DNA of 64,000 nt from Promethearchaeota archaeon (GCA_019057865.1 JAHLWP010000011.1:1-64000), one strand, 5' to 3'; shown: positions 42,092 to 51,780, numbered from the stretch's first letter. Notes: generated from the sequence alone by a model not told the origin. A program made the numbers and translations.

Positions 42092-43460
42092 AGGCTATAG
42101 AACAACTAACATGAAGAACATCAATGTAATTCATTATCCATATGCATAGAGGACAAAATACAGGATAGAACAAGCATGCAATAATACATCCAAGTAAGAG
42201 AGCTACTCCACATCCTACTTCACAGAAAAAACATCTTAATGGGTCTGATGGTGGTGGTGGTGGCGATGGTGGCGGTGTGTAACCCCCGCCATTGTCGGTA
42301 TATATATCCGCTAAAACTGCAAAACTCTCAAGAATTTGCCAATCGTATTTTAAGAGTTGTTCTTTTACTAATTCGGAAAGAGATGCAATTCCTTCTTTTA
42401 TATCAATGTAAGCATAATAAAGTTCCATTATGTCTAAACCCTCTGATTTTTTATAAATTTTTGCCATTTCTTCCGCAATATCTGCTAAAATGTCGTATTG
42501 TTGGGATAATATAACAGACATATTGAATTGTACAAACTCCATTGAAGTTATAGCTTTTTCGTTAACAGGAGTATATTTTAGATTTGTAAATGAACTATTA
42601 TAAGTCTCTGAATTTAAAGGATCAAGGCGAGTATAAATCGTTAATTTATAGTTATTATGGTAAATTAAATACTCTAATTGATAATATTGCAAATAGTAAT
42701 TTTCTGAAGTGATTTCTGTCGAAATAAAATAAGCAGATTTATTGATTGTACTTGTAAATTTATTATAACTCCATAATATAGTGTGAGTATGAATAAATTC
42801 GTAGACTGTACCATTAAGTTCAAATCTATTGAGAATTGTTATATGGTCTTCTTGTTGTTCTAATACCTTAGATGTTATGTTTATTGATTCACTCTGACTT
42901 GGGCATTCTTGATTTTCATTACAAGATAGACAACCTGAATAATATAAAAGTAGTGGTTCTATTAGTAATTCAAATTTTGTATCAGCTATTTCATTTACCG
43001 TAATATAGTGATAACTTGTCCAGATTGGGTAATTTGCATCAATCCATGCCAGTATGCCACCAAGTATATTATATACTTTTGTAAAGCCATACTCAACAAG
43101 TATCTCACTTGCTAATTGACTCCTATAGCCAGACTTACAGTAAACAATAATCTCAGTATTCTTATATTCTTCAAGTTCATTTATTCTAATTTCAAGTTCA
43201 TCATGAGGTATTAAAATAGCGTTGTATAGGTGACCCTTTTCATATTCGCAGGAGGTTCTAACATCTAAAATAACAAGGTTCGGATATTTATTTTCATGTT
43301 TTATCATATAATTGGCAGTATCTATAGTAATATTTTGATATATTTGTTCTTCAGCAGTAACCATTATTATTAAACTGAAAGACGGTAGTAAAAATGCAGT
43401 TATAATGAAAAGAGCGATTGTCTTATGACTTATATGTTTTAAACTATTTTTTAAATTCAA
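42066..43460 (-). CDS. Secreted rhodanese-domain protein with C-terminal Cys-rich tail
   Basis: TTG start, 464 residues. An N-terminal signal peptide (IALFIITAFLLPSFSLIIMV) is followed by a rhodanese domain at ~43-148, with active-site Cys108 in YCKSGYRS, which could bind persulfide sulfur. Residues ~150-390 are an uncharacterised extracellular domain with a CLSC...C cluster. A Pro-rich linker (PPPSPPPPP) leads to the last 56 residues, which hold ten Cys in a hydrophobic frame (RCFFCEVGC, GCIIAC, FCPLC, SCSIAC, WCP). That spacing recalls halocin C8-like microhalocin domains. It may be a precursor that is cut to release the tail, or a membrane-anchoring disulfide knot. It lies outside the membrane. 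Confidence 0.75.
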   Translation of the reverse strand: MNLKNSLKHISHKTIALFIITAFLLPSFSLIIMVTAEEQIYQNITIDTANYMIKHENKYPNLVILDVRTSCEYEKGHLYNAILIPHDELEIRINELEEYKNTEIIVYCKSGYRSQLASEILVEYGFTKVYNILGGILAWIDANYPIWTSYHYITVNEIADTKFELLIEPLLLYYSGCLSCNENQECPSQSESINITSKVLEQQEDHITILNRFELNGTVYEFIHTHTILWSYNKFTSTINKSAYFISTEITSENYYLQYYQLEYLIYHNNYKLTIYTRLDPLNSETYNSSFTNLKYTPVNEKAITSMEFVQFNMSVILSQQYDILADIAEEMAKIYKKSEGLDIMELYYAYIDIKEGIASLSELVKEQLLKYDWQILESFAVLADIYTDNGGGYTPPPSPPPPPSDPLRCFFCEVGCGVALLLGCIIACLFYPVFCPLCIWIMNYIDVLHVSCSIACEYFKWCP

Positions 43461-43742
43461 AATTTTACCTTTTTATATTTTATTTTTTTTTAAATTGATT
43501 GATTTATACAAGTTAAATATAGCAATATGAAAATTTAACTGTTATATTTCTGCAATCATATTTATGAGATATTAAAATGATTAATTAATTATCTATTTTT
43601 ATACACTTATTTTATTTATTATTAGAATTGATTTCCATAAATTTGTATTAGATACTTATATTTTAATTCCAAAAAAAAATAGATTAATTATTAAGTTATA
43701 TTATTATAATAATAATGAAAATTCAAACTATAAGATGATATT

Positions 43743-44774
43743 ATGCCGAAAGAGGTAAAAGGGGTATTATTTAGCCGTTTGGTTGTTTTGATTTCTATTG
43801 TTCTTATCCCTATAATCACATTTTTAATCTATAATTTTGCTGGTTTTGAATTATGGTTTTCAAATGATCCAGATTTGGAGTTTTTGATTATTAACCTTTT
43901 ATGTCCCTTAGTTTTTAGTATTTCATGGTTATTTTTCATAATTTTATTTGCTAACCGTTTTGCTGAAACTATCGATTCTACAGATAGAGTGGTGGGGGTA
44001 ATTCCCTTAAGATTGAAATTGTTTTATGGTATAAATGCCGTTTATATACTTCTTATTTTTGTATTTCCGTTAATCACACCTGTTGTTTCAGTTTTAACTT
44101 TTGCTTCCTTTGGGTGGCAATTAACAACCATTAGAAAAGAACGATGGGAGGAGGACACAAAAGTTTCTTTATTAACTAAAATTGTTATGATTCTAGCTTC
44201 AATAATCCCTGTCTTCTGTGGAATAGTTATTATACCAGAATATATAAAGTTATCAATATTTTTATTATGGGATATTTGGATTCCATTGCTTGATCCGATT
44301 TACAAAATCTCGTATTGTTTATGTACCGCTCTAGCAATTGGGTCTTTATTTATTTTATTTGCTAATTCAGGCATAAGTGAATATGAGCAAATATTTGTAG
44401 ATACTACAAAAACTAAAAAGATGATGCAAATTAAAATTTTGGAAGTAGTTTTATTCGTTTTCTTCTTATTTTTAGCATTTTATGAATTTACTGTAATAGA
44501 TCTATTCTATAATGCGGGATTTATAATTGTTCTTATAGTGTCAATTGTCAACTACTTTAGTGGGAAACAAAAAACAAGTAAATTTCGAGGTCATGTGATG
44601 GGATATATTCTAGCTGCCATTTTTATGGGCTCCAATTTAATATTCATTTCAGATACAGAATTCTCAGATTTTATGAAAGTCTCGAGTCTTATCATCTCTG
44701 GAATATTGTTTATTTTAGTATTTTTGTATACATTCATTCACCTAGAGGAACCTGAACTAAAATATAATCACTAA
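43743..44774 (+). CDS. Polytopic membrane protein, 343 residues
   Basis: ATG 43743, divergent from the rhodanese gene across a 282-bp A+T-rich spacer. About nine hydrophobic helices span the chain, including LVVLISIVLIPIITFLIYNF at the N-terminus and a last segment near 315-335. Loops are short, with one charged segment (TIRKERWEEDTK) facing the cytosol. No transporter, kinase or enzyme motif was found. It may function with the secreted 685-residue protein encoded downstream on the same strand. The family is not recognised. Confidence 0.6.
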   Translation: MPKEVKGVLFSRLVVLISIVLIPIITFLIYNFAGFELWFSNDPDLEFLIINLLCPLVFSISWLFFIILFANRFAETIDSTDRVVGVIPLRLKLFYGINAVYILLIFVFPLITPVVSVLTFASFGWQLTTIRKERWEEDTKVSLLTKIVMILASIIPVFCGIVIIPEYIKLSIFLLWDIWIPLLDPIYKISYCLCTALAIGSLFILFANSGISEYEQIFVDTTKTKKMMQIKILEVVLFVFFLFLAFYEFTVIDLFYNAGFIIVLIVSIVNYFSGKQKTSKFRGHVMGYILAAIFMGSNLIFISDTEFSDFMKVSSLIISGILFILVFLYTFIHLEEPELKYNH

Positions 44775-45089
44775 TTTTTTTTTTTGATTTTTAATTTTAA
44801 GTTAACCCTGATATATTCATGTTAAAAATTAAACTGATTTCCTGAATATATTAAACTAGATTAAAAAATTATTATTTTAGAATAAGCGAGATTAATAAAG
44901 ATATTGATTTTATTAAAATTCGCATCAAACAGTAAGAATTCGTTGATTAAATATTTTAATTCGATATGAGTTAAATTATCCTAAAATTTTCTACTATATT
45001 AGAATATAAATTATTAAAAAGCTAAATTTTATTTATAATTTTAAGGTTAAAATTAAAATTTATTAAAAAAAAATAAGGGTTAGAAAAAA
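44775..45089. other. 315-bp spacer with a 9-bp inverted repeat
   Basis: No gene was found. ATATATTCA (44811-44819) and TGAATATAT (44843-44851) form a perfect inverted repeat just after the membrane protein gene and its T-tract, so it may be a terminator-like or operator-like element. The right half must hold the promoter for the secreted protein at 45090. Confidence 0.35.
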
Positions 45090-47147
45090 ATGAAAATTAT
45101 AAATGCTAAATCCTTAATGGTTCTTTCTTTGTTTCTTACCTCAATGATTGCAATGCCAGTTATGGTATCTGCTGACGACGATAATAAATTTGACTTTGAT
45201 CAGTGGGGAGGTAGCGAGGGTTTTGTTACTGGTTTTCAGGGAGGCTTTGGAAGTATTTTTGGAGGATTAGGTTATGCAGGAAATCTGTTAGGACATGTTT
45301 TTCAAATGTTATTTGTTCAAGCATATGAGAGTTTTGATAGTAAAGAGATGCTACCAGGCGTCTATGTTTTAAGTGCATTTAATGAAACGAAAACTCCAGT
45401 TAAAGTTAATGATTATGGACCTGTTGGTGTTAGTGAATACCATCTACTACCGGAGGATTATGCTGCAGGACTTCCACCAGATACGACAGCTTACTGTGAA
45501 GTAGTAAAGAGTGGTTCATATGAGTATAATATGACTGTTGGGGCAGGAGTCACACTTATAATTTGGGATAGCGATAATTCATTCATTAAAGCAGTTAAAA
45601 AGTTAATTAGCTTTTTCAAAGAAATAGAAGCGATCGAAGGAGAAGAGATTCCTGAGGATCTTATTAGAGAAGGAGTAGAACTAATTGTTTGGTTTTTAAT
45701 CCATATAAATGATATTATCACTGGCGATGAACTTTTTATATTGAATCCCATTACCTGGCAGAAATTAGAAATTACTCCAACTACTTTTCAAATAACAAAA
45801 ACATGGTATCTTTCTGCTACTGAGAATATAATTGATCCTAGTGGTGATGATGTTCTTAACGCAATAACATATCCAATAATATACAATCAATTGAATACAA
45901 ATGCCAGTAACAGAAAAGATATTTATATGCAATGGTTATTGAGAGATACAGAAATTATACCCAATGAAAAATTATACTGGACAGCATTTACCTTCGATTT
46001 AATTGAATTATGGATGAAAAATTTTGAAATTCATATTGACATAGCAGAACTTATTGACATTGGAAGTGGAGAGGGAGGCGATCCTGCGAAAGCTTTTCAG
46101 GGATGTGATATTGAATTTTACCTATTTACCCATCATTTAGCTGGTGCTTTCCTCTATAATGATTTAAATCTTGATCGTGAACTTTCTGTGAACTATACAG
46201 ATACAACAGTAACAATTGATGGTGAGGATAAAGATATATCATATCCAGTGAGTTCTGAACTTACTCACAGATTAATTTTAAGATATGTGGACAATTACAA
46301 TTTTATACCTCCAACTAAGAATGATGATAATACTATTTCATGGGGATTACAATTACAAGATGTTAATATCTCTGCAGTTCCTGTTGGCATTGATTTAGAT
46401 TCCTATCTAGCAGCTCCTCAAGAAAATCTAGATTATGTTCATTTTGGATTTACTTTTGATCCAGAAAAGAACGTACGAGGAGCAGATGCCGTAGGGAAAA
46501 TAAAACTAGACCAATACTTTGCTCCATGGAATAATGATACTGATCCCTACGCAAATGCTGATATTACAGATTTGGATATGGCAATAATTTATGTGTCAAC
46601 TATATTACATTTTCACTTAAATGTAGCAACTTCTGGTGTTGTTGAACCTCCTGATGCAAACATAGATGATTTTTATGATGATGATCCAAATGATGACGAT
46701 TATGTTAAAGAGACTCATGAATTAAAGGTTGGAAATTACCTTGGCGGCTCAGAACCACTGGATTTCGTTGATATTGCCGGACCATATTATGATTATGGTA
46801 ATGAAACCCTCCCTAGAGGACGTGATAATGCGAGTACTGCTATCATCCCTCTTGCTGTATGGACTGGTGAAATGGAAAGACATGATACATTTGTACCACC
46901 AAGTGAAACAGATGTACAACCTTTTGCTACTGATATTAGGGTTAATATAAGTTTTACTGTAGTAGCTTACGCGGTATGTTATCCTGAATTTGAGGATGGC
47001 ACCGGAATTTGGCACGACCCTACTTTCTCAGTTTTCATGACTTTTCAAACTCCAGAATTCTGGGCTTTAATTGTATTGATTGCTGGTATTGGATTAGTCG
47101 GTGTTGCAACGATATTGATAAAAAGAAGAAAGGACATGAGAATCTAA
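45090..47147 (+). CDS. Large secreted protein anchored by a C-terminal membrane helix
   Basis: A 685-residue type I-like surface protein. The signal peptide is LMVLSLFLTSMIAMPVMVSA (residues ~9-29), the mature part is acidic (DDDNKFDFDQWGG) and rich in Asp, Asn, Thr and aromatic residues, and the C-terminus is a single helix ALIVLIAGIGLVGVATILI followed by a basic stop (KRRKD). An early Gly/Phe-rich segment (GFQGGFGSIFGGLGYAG) stands out. No catalytic motif, peptidase site or S-layer repeat was seen. The outside domain is probably beta-rich. Likely a cell-surface receptor, adhesin or S-layer partner; the family is not recognised. Confidence 0.7.
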   Translation: MKIINAKSLMVLSLFLTSMIAMPVMVSADDDNKFDFDQWGGSEGFVTGFQGGFGSIFGGLGYAGNLLGHVFQMLFVQAYESFDSKEMLPGVYVLSAFNETKTPVKVNDYGPVGVSEYHLLPEDYAAGLPPDTTAYCEVVKSGSYEYNMTVGAGVTLIIWDSDNSFIKAVKKLISFFKEIEAIEGEEIPEDLIREGVELIVWFLIHINDIITGDELFILNPITWQKLEITPTTFQITKTWYLSATENIIDPSGDDVLNAITYPIIYNQLNTNASNRKDIYMQWLLRDTEIIPNEKLYWTAFTFDLIELWMKNFEIHIDIAELIDIGSGEGGDPAKAFQGCDIEFYLFTHHLAGAFLYNDLNLDRELSVNYTDTTVTIDGEDKDISYPVSSELTHRLILRYVDNYNFIPPTKNDDNTISWGLQLQDVNISAVPVGIDLDSYLAAPQENLDYVHFGFTFDPEKNVRGADAVGKIKLDQYFAPWNNDTDPYANADITDLDMAIIYVSTILHFHLNVATSGVVEPPDANIDDFYDDDPNDDDYVKETHELKVGNYLGGSEPLDFVDIAGPYYDYGNETLPRGRDNASTAIIPLAVWTGEMERHDTFVPPSETDVQPFATDIRVNISFTVVAYAVCYPEFEDGTGIWHDPTFSVFMTFQTPEFWALIVLIAGIGLVGVATILIKRRKDMRI

Positions 47148-47282
47148 AAAATATATTTTTTTAAAATTTTATTTTTTTTTATTTTTATTTTCTTGAAACT
47201 TTATCCTACAAAGTTTTAAATTTTGATATATCTAAATGATATAAAGAGAAAAAAATTTTACAAGTATCAGTGAGAAGAAGAA

Positions 47283-49073
47283 ATGCCAATTAAGTTAGAT
47301 GATACCTATCAAGTAGATGAAAATGAACGATGGTTTAAGAAATGGTGGCCTGAGGGAATCCCTTTTAATACTACATTTGAAGAAAAAACTACAAATGAAT
47401 TTTTAGACGAGCAAGTGGCGAAGCATTCTAATGAAAATTTAATTTGGTTTTTAGATACTTGGATTTCTTATAAACAATTTCAAGAGTATGTAAAATCATT
47501 TGCTACGGCATTAGCTGATTTAGGCATTAAAGCCGGGGATGTTGTAGCAATCCACATGCCTAACTGTCCTCAATATATAGTAGGATATTATGCTATTACT
47601 AGAATAGGAGCTATTGCTAGTGGAATTAATCCCACTTACCAACCTATGGAAATATTACATCAACTTGACATTATAAAGCCTAAAATGTTAATTGTATTAG
47701 ATGCTTTATATAAGACTTATATTAAACCTATTATTGAGGAATCAAGTGTAAAAATAATTGTTTATACTAATCTAGCAGATCTAACTGATATGATTAGTGT
47801 AAAAAAGATTGTTGGCAAATTTGTAAAGAAGATTCCTACAGGGAAAGTTGATTATCCTAATGCATATAGATTTAAAGATCTTCTTAAAACTAAGCCAAAT
47901 ATTCCAGAAATTAAAATTAATGTTAAGACCCATCCTGCAACTTATATAATGACCGGTGGAACAACAGGTTTGCCAAAAGCATCAGTTTTAACGCACTTTA
48001 ATGTAGTATCCAATGCTAAACAATGCAAATTATGGTTGGGTGGAGAAAGACCATGTATAGGAAATATTGGGATACTTCCATTATTTCACAGTTTTGCTCA
48101 TACAGTAGTTATGAATACTACTATAGCAGTTGGAGGTTGGATCATGCTCTTTCCAAGTCCTCCTTCACAAACAGAATTATGTGAAGAAATCGAAAAATTA
48201 CCATGTACAGAAGGATTAATTTATGCGGGTACTGAAATGCTATTCAAAAGGCTAGCTGAACTCAAAAGAATAAAAAAAAGATACCCAGGAGTAATGGGAA
48301 AATTAATATTATGTGTTTCAAGTGCCGGTCCATTGCATAAAGCGGTACATGATGCCTTTATTGAAAATACTGGTGGTAGAATTGTGGAAGCTTATGGATT
48401 ATCAGAAGCCAGCCCTGCTGTAAGTGCTGGTAATTTATTTGGTGAAAGTCCAGTTGGCAGCATAGGTGTGCCATTCCCAGGAACAGAATGGGGCATCTGG
48501 CCAACAGACAATTTCAATTTAGGTCCTATATGTTTAGGAAATCCAGATGATAAAAATTTTGGTATTGAACATTCTGGAGAAATTTGTGTTGCTGGTCCCC
48601 AGATCATGTTAGAATATTTAAACGAACCAGATGAAACTGCTGATACAATTTTAGAATACAAAGATAAATTATGGTTATTAACAGGAGATATTGGTTTTAT
48701 GAATGAAGATGGCACAATCGTAATTAGGGATCGAAAGAAACAACTTATTAAACATAAGGGTTATTCTGTATTTCCTAAAGAAGTAGAAGAACTCCTAATG
48801 AAACATCCAGATATTGCCGAAGCGGCAGTAGCAGGGTTACCACATGAGGAATATGGAGAAGTTATAAAAGCATGGGTTTCAATAAAAGAAGATTGTAATT
48901 TATCACCCCAGACGATAAAAGAATGGGCTACTGAAAATATGGCACTTTATAAAGTACCTTATTCTATTGCTATTGTTGGAGAATTGCCAAAAAATATCAT
49001 AGGAAAGGTTCAGCGTAGAGCACTTCAAATTAAAGACCCGTTATATATTGAAAAATACGGAGATTCTCAATGA
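47283..49073 (+). CDS. Long-chain acyl-CoA synthetase (AMP-forming)
   Basis: Activates a fatty or other carboxylic acid with ATP and CoA. The P-loop is TGGTTGLPKAS near residue 227 (MTGGTTG), motif A5 is EAYGLSEASP, the hinge region is LTGDIGFMNEDG and the C-terminal catalytic Lys lies in NIIGKVQRRAL. The 596-residue length is that of FadD-type enzymes. The N-terminus includes a KWWPEGIP segment common in the archaeal branch. No beta-oxidation genes are next to it. Because archaeal lipids are isoprenoid, it probably serves fatty-acid breakdown or salvage. Confidence 0.92.
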   Translation: MPIKLDDTYQVDENERWFKKWWPEGIPFNTTFEEKTTNEFLDEQVAKHSNENLIWFLDTWISYKQFQEYVKSFATALADLGIKAGDVVAIHMPNCPQYIVGYYAITRIGAIASGINPTYQPMEILHQLDIIKPKMLIVLDALYKTYIKPIIEESSVKIIVYTNLADLTDMISVKKIVGKFVKKIPTGKVDYPNAYRFKDLLKTKPNIPEIKINVKTHPATYIMTGGTTGLPKASVLTHFNVVSNAKQCKLWLGGERPCIGNIGILPLFHSFAHTVVMNTTIAVGGWIMLFPSPPSQTELCEEIEKLPCTEGLIYAGTEMLFKRLAELKRIKKRYPGVMGKLILCVSSAGPLHKAVHDAFIENTGGRIVEAYGLSEASPAVSAGNLFGESPVGSIGVPFPGTEWGIWPTDNFNLGPICLGNPDDKNFGIEHSGEICVAGPQIMLEYLNEPDETADTILEYKDKLWLLTGDIGFMNEDGTIVIRDRKKQLIKHKGYSVFPKEVEELLMKHPDIAEAAVAGLPHEEYGEVIKAWVSIKEDCNLSPQTIKEWATENMALYKVPYSIAIVGELPKNIIGKVQRRALQIKDPLYIEKYGDSQ

Positions 49074-49215
49074 GGTTTTATTAAAAACAAGTATTAAAAA
49101 TCTTAATGATTAAATTAATCCAAATACGTAATTTTTTTTATTTTTCAAGATATTTTGAAATATCAAAAAATAATAAATAATTTTAAAAATTATATTAAGA
49201 TAAAGGATTGCATAG

Positions 49216-49247
49216 ATTCTAGTGTATAATTTCTAGTACACTAGAAT
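49216..49247. promoter_or_regulatory. 32-bp perfect palindrome upstream of the HTH gene
   Basis: ATTCTAGTGTA (49216-49226) and TACACTAGAAT (49237-49247) are exact inverted repeats of 11 bases with a 10-base spacer. The spacer carries a third TTCTAG copy, so nested TTCTAG motifs repeat. It lies 70 bases before the TTG start of the winged-helix protein and would overlap or lie next to its promoter. It is a good candidate operator for autoregulation. Confidence 0.6.
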
Positions 49248-49316
49248 AGTAATTAATAAAAATATAAGTTTTTTTTAATAAGATAATAAATAAATAAAAC
49301 TTAGAGAGACAATATT

Positions 49317-50243
49317 TTGTCAGAAAAACCAGAAATAGAAAAACTTGAAATAGAGGCTGCGAAACTAGAAGGAGTAAAAGTAAAAGATAACGAGCTTTTA
49401 TTAATTGATGAATTAGTTCAAGATTATGCTCCAGAAATTGCTCACATTTATGATTTTAGAGAGGATGAATCAGAAGAACAACAAATTAAAACAGGACGCC
49501 TTCATGAAAACCGTATCTTAGGTATTATCCTAAAATTTTACCTAAAAGGTAAAAAGAAAATTACTACAACTCAAGTTGAGCAAGAGTATAAAAGATATTA
49601 TAAAGAAATTGCTCGTTCTACAATTTCGACTTACTTAAATATGCTAAAAAAAGAATCCACATTATATAAAGAAAGAGATGGTAGAGTAGTTTATTACATT
49701 TTTTATGAAGATCCTCCAAAAGATATTAAGCCATTTTGGTTTACTAGAATTTTTTGTATTGTTCCAGCTTACTTTGATAGAGCAATGTATTTTTCGAAAT
49801 TGTATCTAAAGTCTGAATTATATACTCAAGAATACATTAAACGAACCAACAATGGAAATAAACAAATATTAAACAAGAATTTCAAATTTCTGACTGGTTT
49901 AATTGTTTTAAATATTTTAAAAAATAGAAGTTCAAAATGTGTATTTTGTCAATTTAGTAAACGAGAAATTTATAATACTTTACAGGAGGCAATATCGGTT
50001 GCAATTAAAGACCGATCTGATGTTTTACCTGAAGAATTGTTAGATTTTCTAATCAATGAGTATTCAGAAATCCCTATATTTAATGGGATCAATATTGAAT
50101 GTCAAGAAACAGAAAAACTAATACTTGAAAATATCTTTAAATTTGCTGACAATTATAAAAAAGATTTAGAATTTCAGATAATGGTTTCAAGTAGAAGACA
50201 AGATATAAGATTAAAACAAAAAGAAATTATGGAACAAGAATAA
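49317..50243 (+). CDS. Winged-helix (HTH) regulator-like protein, 308 residues
   Basis: TTG start behind GAGAGAC. The N-terminal half has an HTH pattern: ENRILGIILKFYLKG, then ITTTQVEQEYKRY, then IARSTISTYLNMLKKE with a beta wing (LYKERDGRVVYYIFY). The C-terminal half is helical and acidic, with a CVFC pair near residue 205 (KCVFCQFSKREIY) that could bind a metal or sense redox. An acidic lead of about 55 residues precedes the HTH. An 11-bp palindrome upstream suggests self-regulation. It is convergent with the GTPase gene at 50318. Confidence 0.65.
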   Translation: MSEKPEIEKLEIEAAKLEGVKVKDNELLLIDELVQDYAPEIAHIYDFREDESEEQQIKTGRLHENRILGIILKFYLKGKKKITTTQVEQEYKRYYKEIARSTISTYLNMLKKESTLYKERDGRVVYYIFYEDPPKDIKPFWFTRIFCIVPAYFDRAMYFSKLYLKSELYTQEYIKRTNNGNKQILNKNFKFLTGLIVLNILKNRSSKCVFCQFSKREIYNTLQEAISVAIKDRSDVLPEELLDFLINEYSEIPIFNGINIECQETEKLILENIFKFADNYKKDLEFQIMVSSRRQDIRLKQKEIMEQE

Positions 50244-50317
50244 ATACAATCCATAAGATAAACAATAATTTATTTCTTTACTTATAAAATAAGATTTTAA
50301 GTGTTCTTTGATAAACA

Positions 50318-50848
50318 CTAAAGCAGATTAGATTTTTGCATCATTAAGCTTGTTAGTGCTTCAAATGTTTCTTCTACATTTTCTCCTGTTTTAGAACTAC
50401 ACTCAATAAAACCGTCTACTCCTCTTGATTTTGATATATTAATTCCTTCCTCTCCAGAGATTTCACGATCATCAATTAAATCTGCCTTCCCGCCAACTAC
50501 AATAACAGGAAATTGATCTTCTGATCTAATTTCTTTTTTAACAATTAATAACCAATCATCTATGTGAGCCAAACTCGAGTAATTTGTGACATCGTACATG
50601 AAGAGCGCCCCATTTGCACCCCTAACATATGTTGGCAACAGGAATCTAAACCTTTCTTCACCTCCAAAATCCCAGATCTGAAGTTTTACTTTCTTTTCAT
50701 TAATTTCCAAACTTTTTACTTCAAAATCCACACCTATTGTCATCTTAGAATCTGATTTAAACAAATTAGTAAGGAACCTTTGGGTTAAGGTAGTTTTCCC
50801 TGTTCCCGCATCACCGAATATTACTACTTTGTATGTTGCGTCGTACAT
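50318..50848 (-). CDS. Rab/Ras-like small GTPase
   Basis: 176 residues. G1 is FGDAGTGKTTL, G2 likely includes MTIGVDF, G3 is IWDFGGEERF and G5 is CSSKTGEN. G4 reads VVGGKADL, with Gly in place of the Asn of NKxD, so guanine selection may be altered. No prenylation Cys is present at the C-terminus, as is usual for Asgard GTPases. It is the sole gene on its strand and converges on the HTH gene. Such GTPases are expanded in Asgard genomes; roles in membrane or cytoskeletal control are inferred. Confidence 0.88.
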   Translation of the reverse strand: MYDATYKVVIFGDAGTGKTTLTQRFLTNLFKSDSKMTIGVDFEVKSLEINEKKVKLQIWDFGGEERFRFLLPTYVRGANGALFMYDVTNYSSLAHIDDWLLIVKKEIRSEDQFPVIVVGGKADLIDDREISGEEGINISKSRGVDGFIECSSKTGENVEETFEALTSLMMQKSNLL

Positions 50849-51307
50849 TAACTTCCTCTTCCGAAACTTTATTTTAGTTTAATTTTTATACTTAAGGGAG
50901 GTATTTTTTATCTTTTTTAATTATATAGATATTTTACATTTAAATTTTATTTTTAAGGATTTATGTTTTAATAGATGGTTATTCTTTTAAGATTTCTATG
51001 TTTATTATGTAATTCATATATATAAATGTTTTAAAGCATTATAAATAAAATATCGAATTATAATTTATAATTTTAATGTAATAATTTTGAAACTTATGTT
51101 GTAAGAACCATTTACTATTTTCAATTTGTTATATAAGTTAATAATTCTGTTTTTTCTATAATTAGTCATGAAAATATGACAAGTAAAGTTTCTTTAAATA
51201 ATCTTGTAATGAAAGAGATTGACAATAAAAGTTAAATGTATATTAAACTTTTACAAACTTAGAAGTTTTTTAACTACAAATGGGGAGTAAATTCTCTAAA
51301 AAATCGA
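50849..51307. other. 459-bp A+T-rich spacer before the broken zinc-ribbon gene
   Basis: The bases next to the GTPase start must contain its promoter. Beyond that, no frame, tRNA or hairpin with long perfect arms was found. Confidence 0.4.
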
Positions 51308-51689
51308 ATGAGAGTGAGGATAATAACTGAGGTAAAAGATAAATGTGGGAAGTGCGGAGCAAAAATATCTCCTGATTATGATTTTTGCCATTCATGTGGT
51401 ACCAAATTCAGTAAAATAGCAGCAACAACAAGAAAAAGAGAAAAAAAAAAATCATTATACTAAAAAAATAGTAGGTTCTAACCTTGATCGAGTTGAACGT
51501 TTAGAGCAATATATGAAAAGGAAACATAAAGTTCAATTAGCAATTGCTATTATAGGAGCAATCATAGGCGGGATAATAGGTGGGATCTGATGGGTAAACC
51601 TAGGAAAGATTGAAAATTGGTGGATTATCCCTCTTGGAATACTCATAGGTGCTGTCGGTCCCTTTTTCATATATGATATGTATATGTAA
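51308..51689 (+). pseudogene. Zinc-ribbon membrane protein gene with frameshift and internal stop
   Basis: ATG 51308 opens a frame with the C4 ribbon KCGKCGAKISPDYDFCHSCG and runs into an 11-A tract (51441-51451), after which it ends at 51463. One base less in that tract puts the continuation in frame with LDRVERLEQYMKRKHK and a membrane helix IAIIGAIIGGIIGGI. That frame meets TGA at 51588-51590, but beyond it the frame goes on to a second helix (WWIIPLGILIGAVGPFF) and TAA at 51689. Ribbon, coiled coil and two helices fit other genes here. It is either decayed, or carries sequencing errors in the homopolymer. Confidence 0.6.
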
Positions 51690-51780
51690 ATCTCAAAAAA
51701 TAAATTCTTTTACTTATTTTTTACTTTAATCTATACTTAATGTATTAGTCTATTTTTAATAACTATATGGTAATAAGATA

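Noticed and set aside
51588..51590. TGA read as selenocysteine
   Set aside because: No SECIS-like hairpin or selenoprotein family was recognised, and a frameshift in the same gene points to decay or error.
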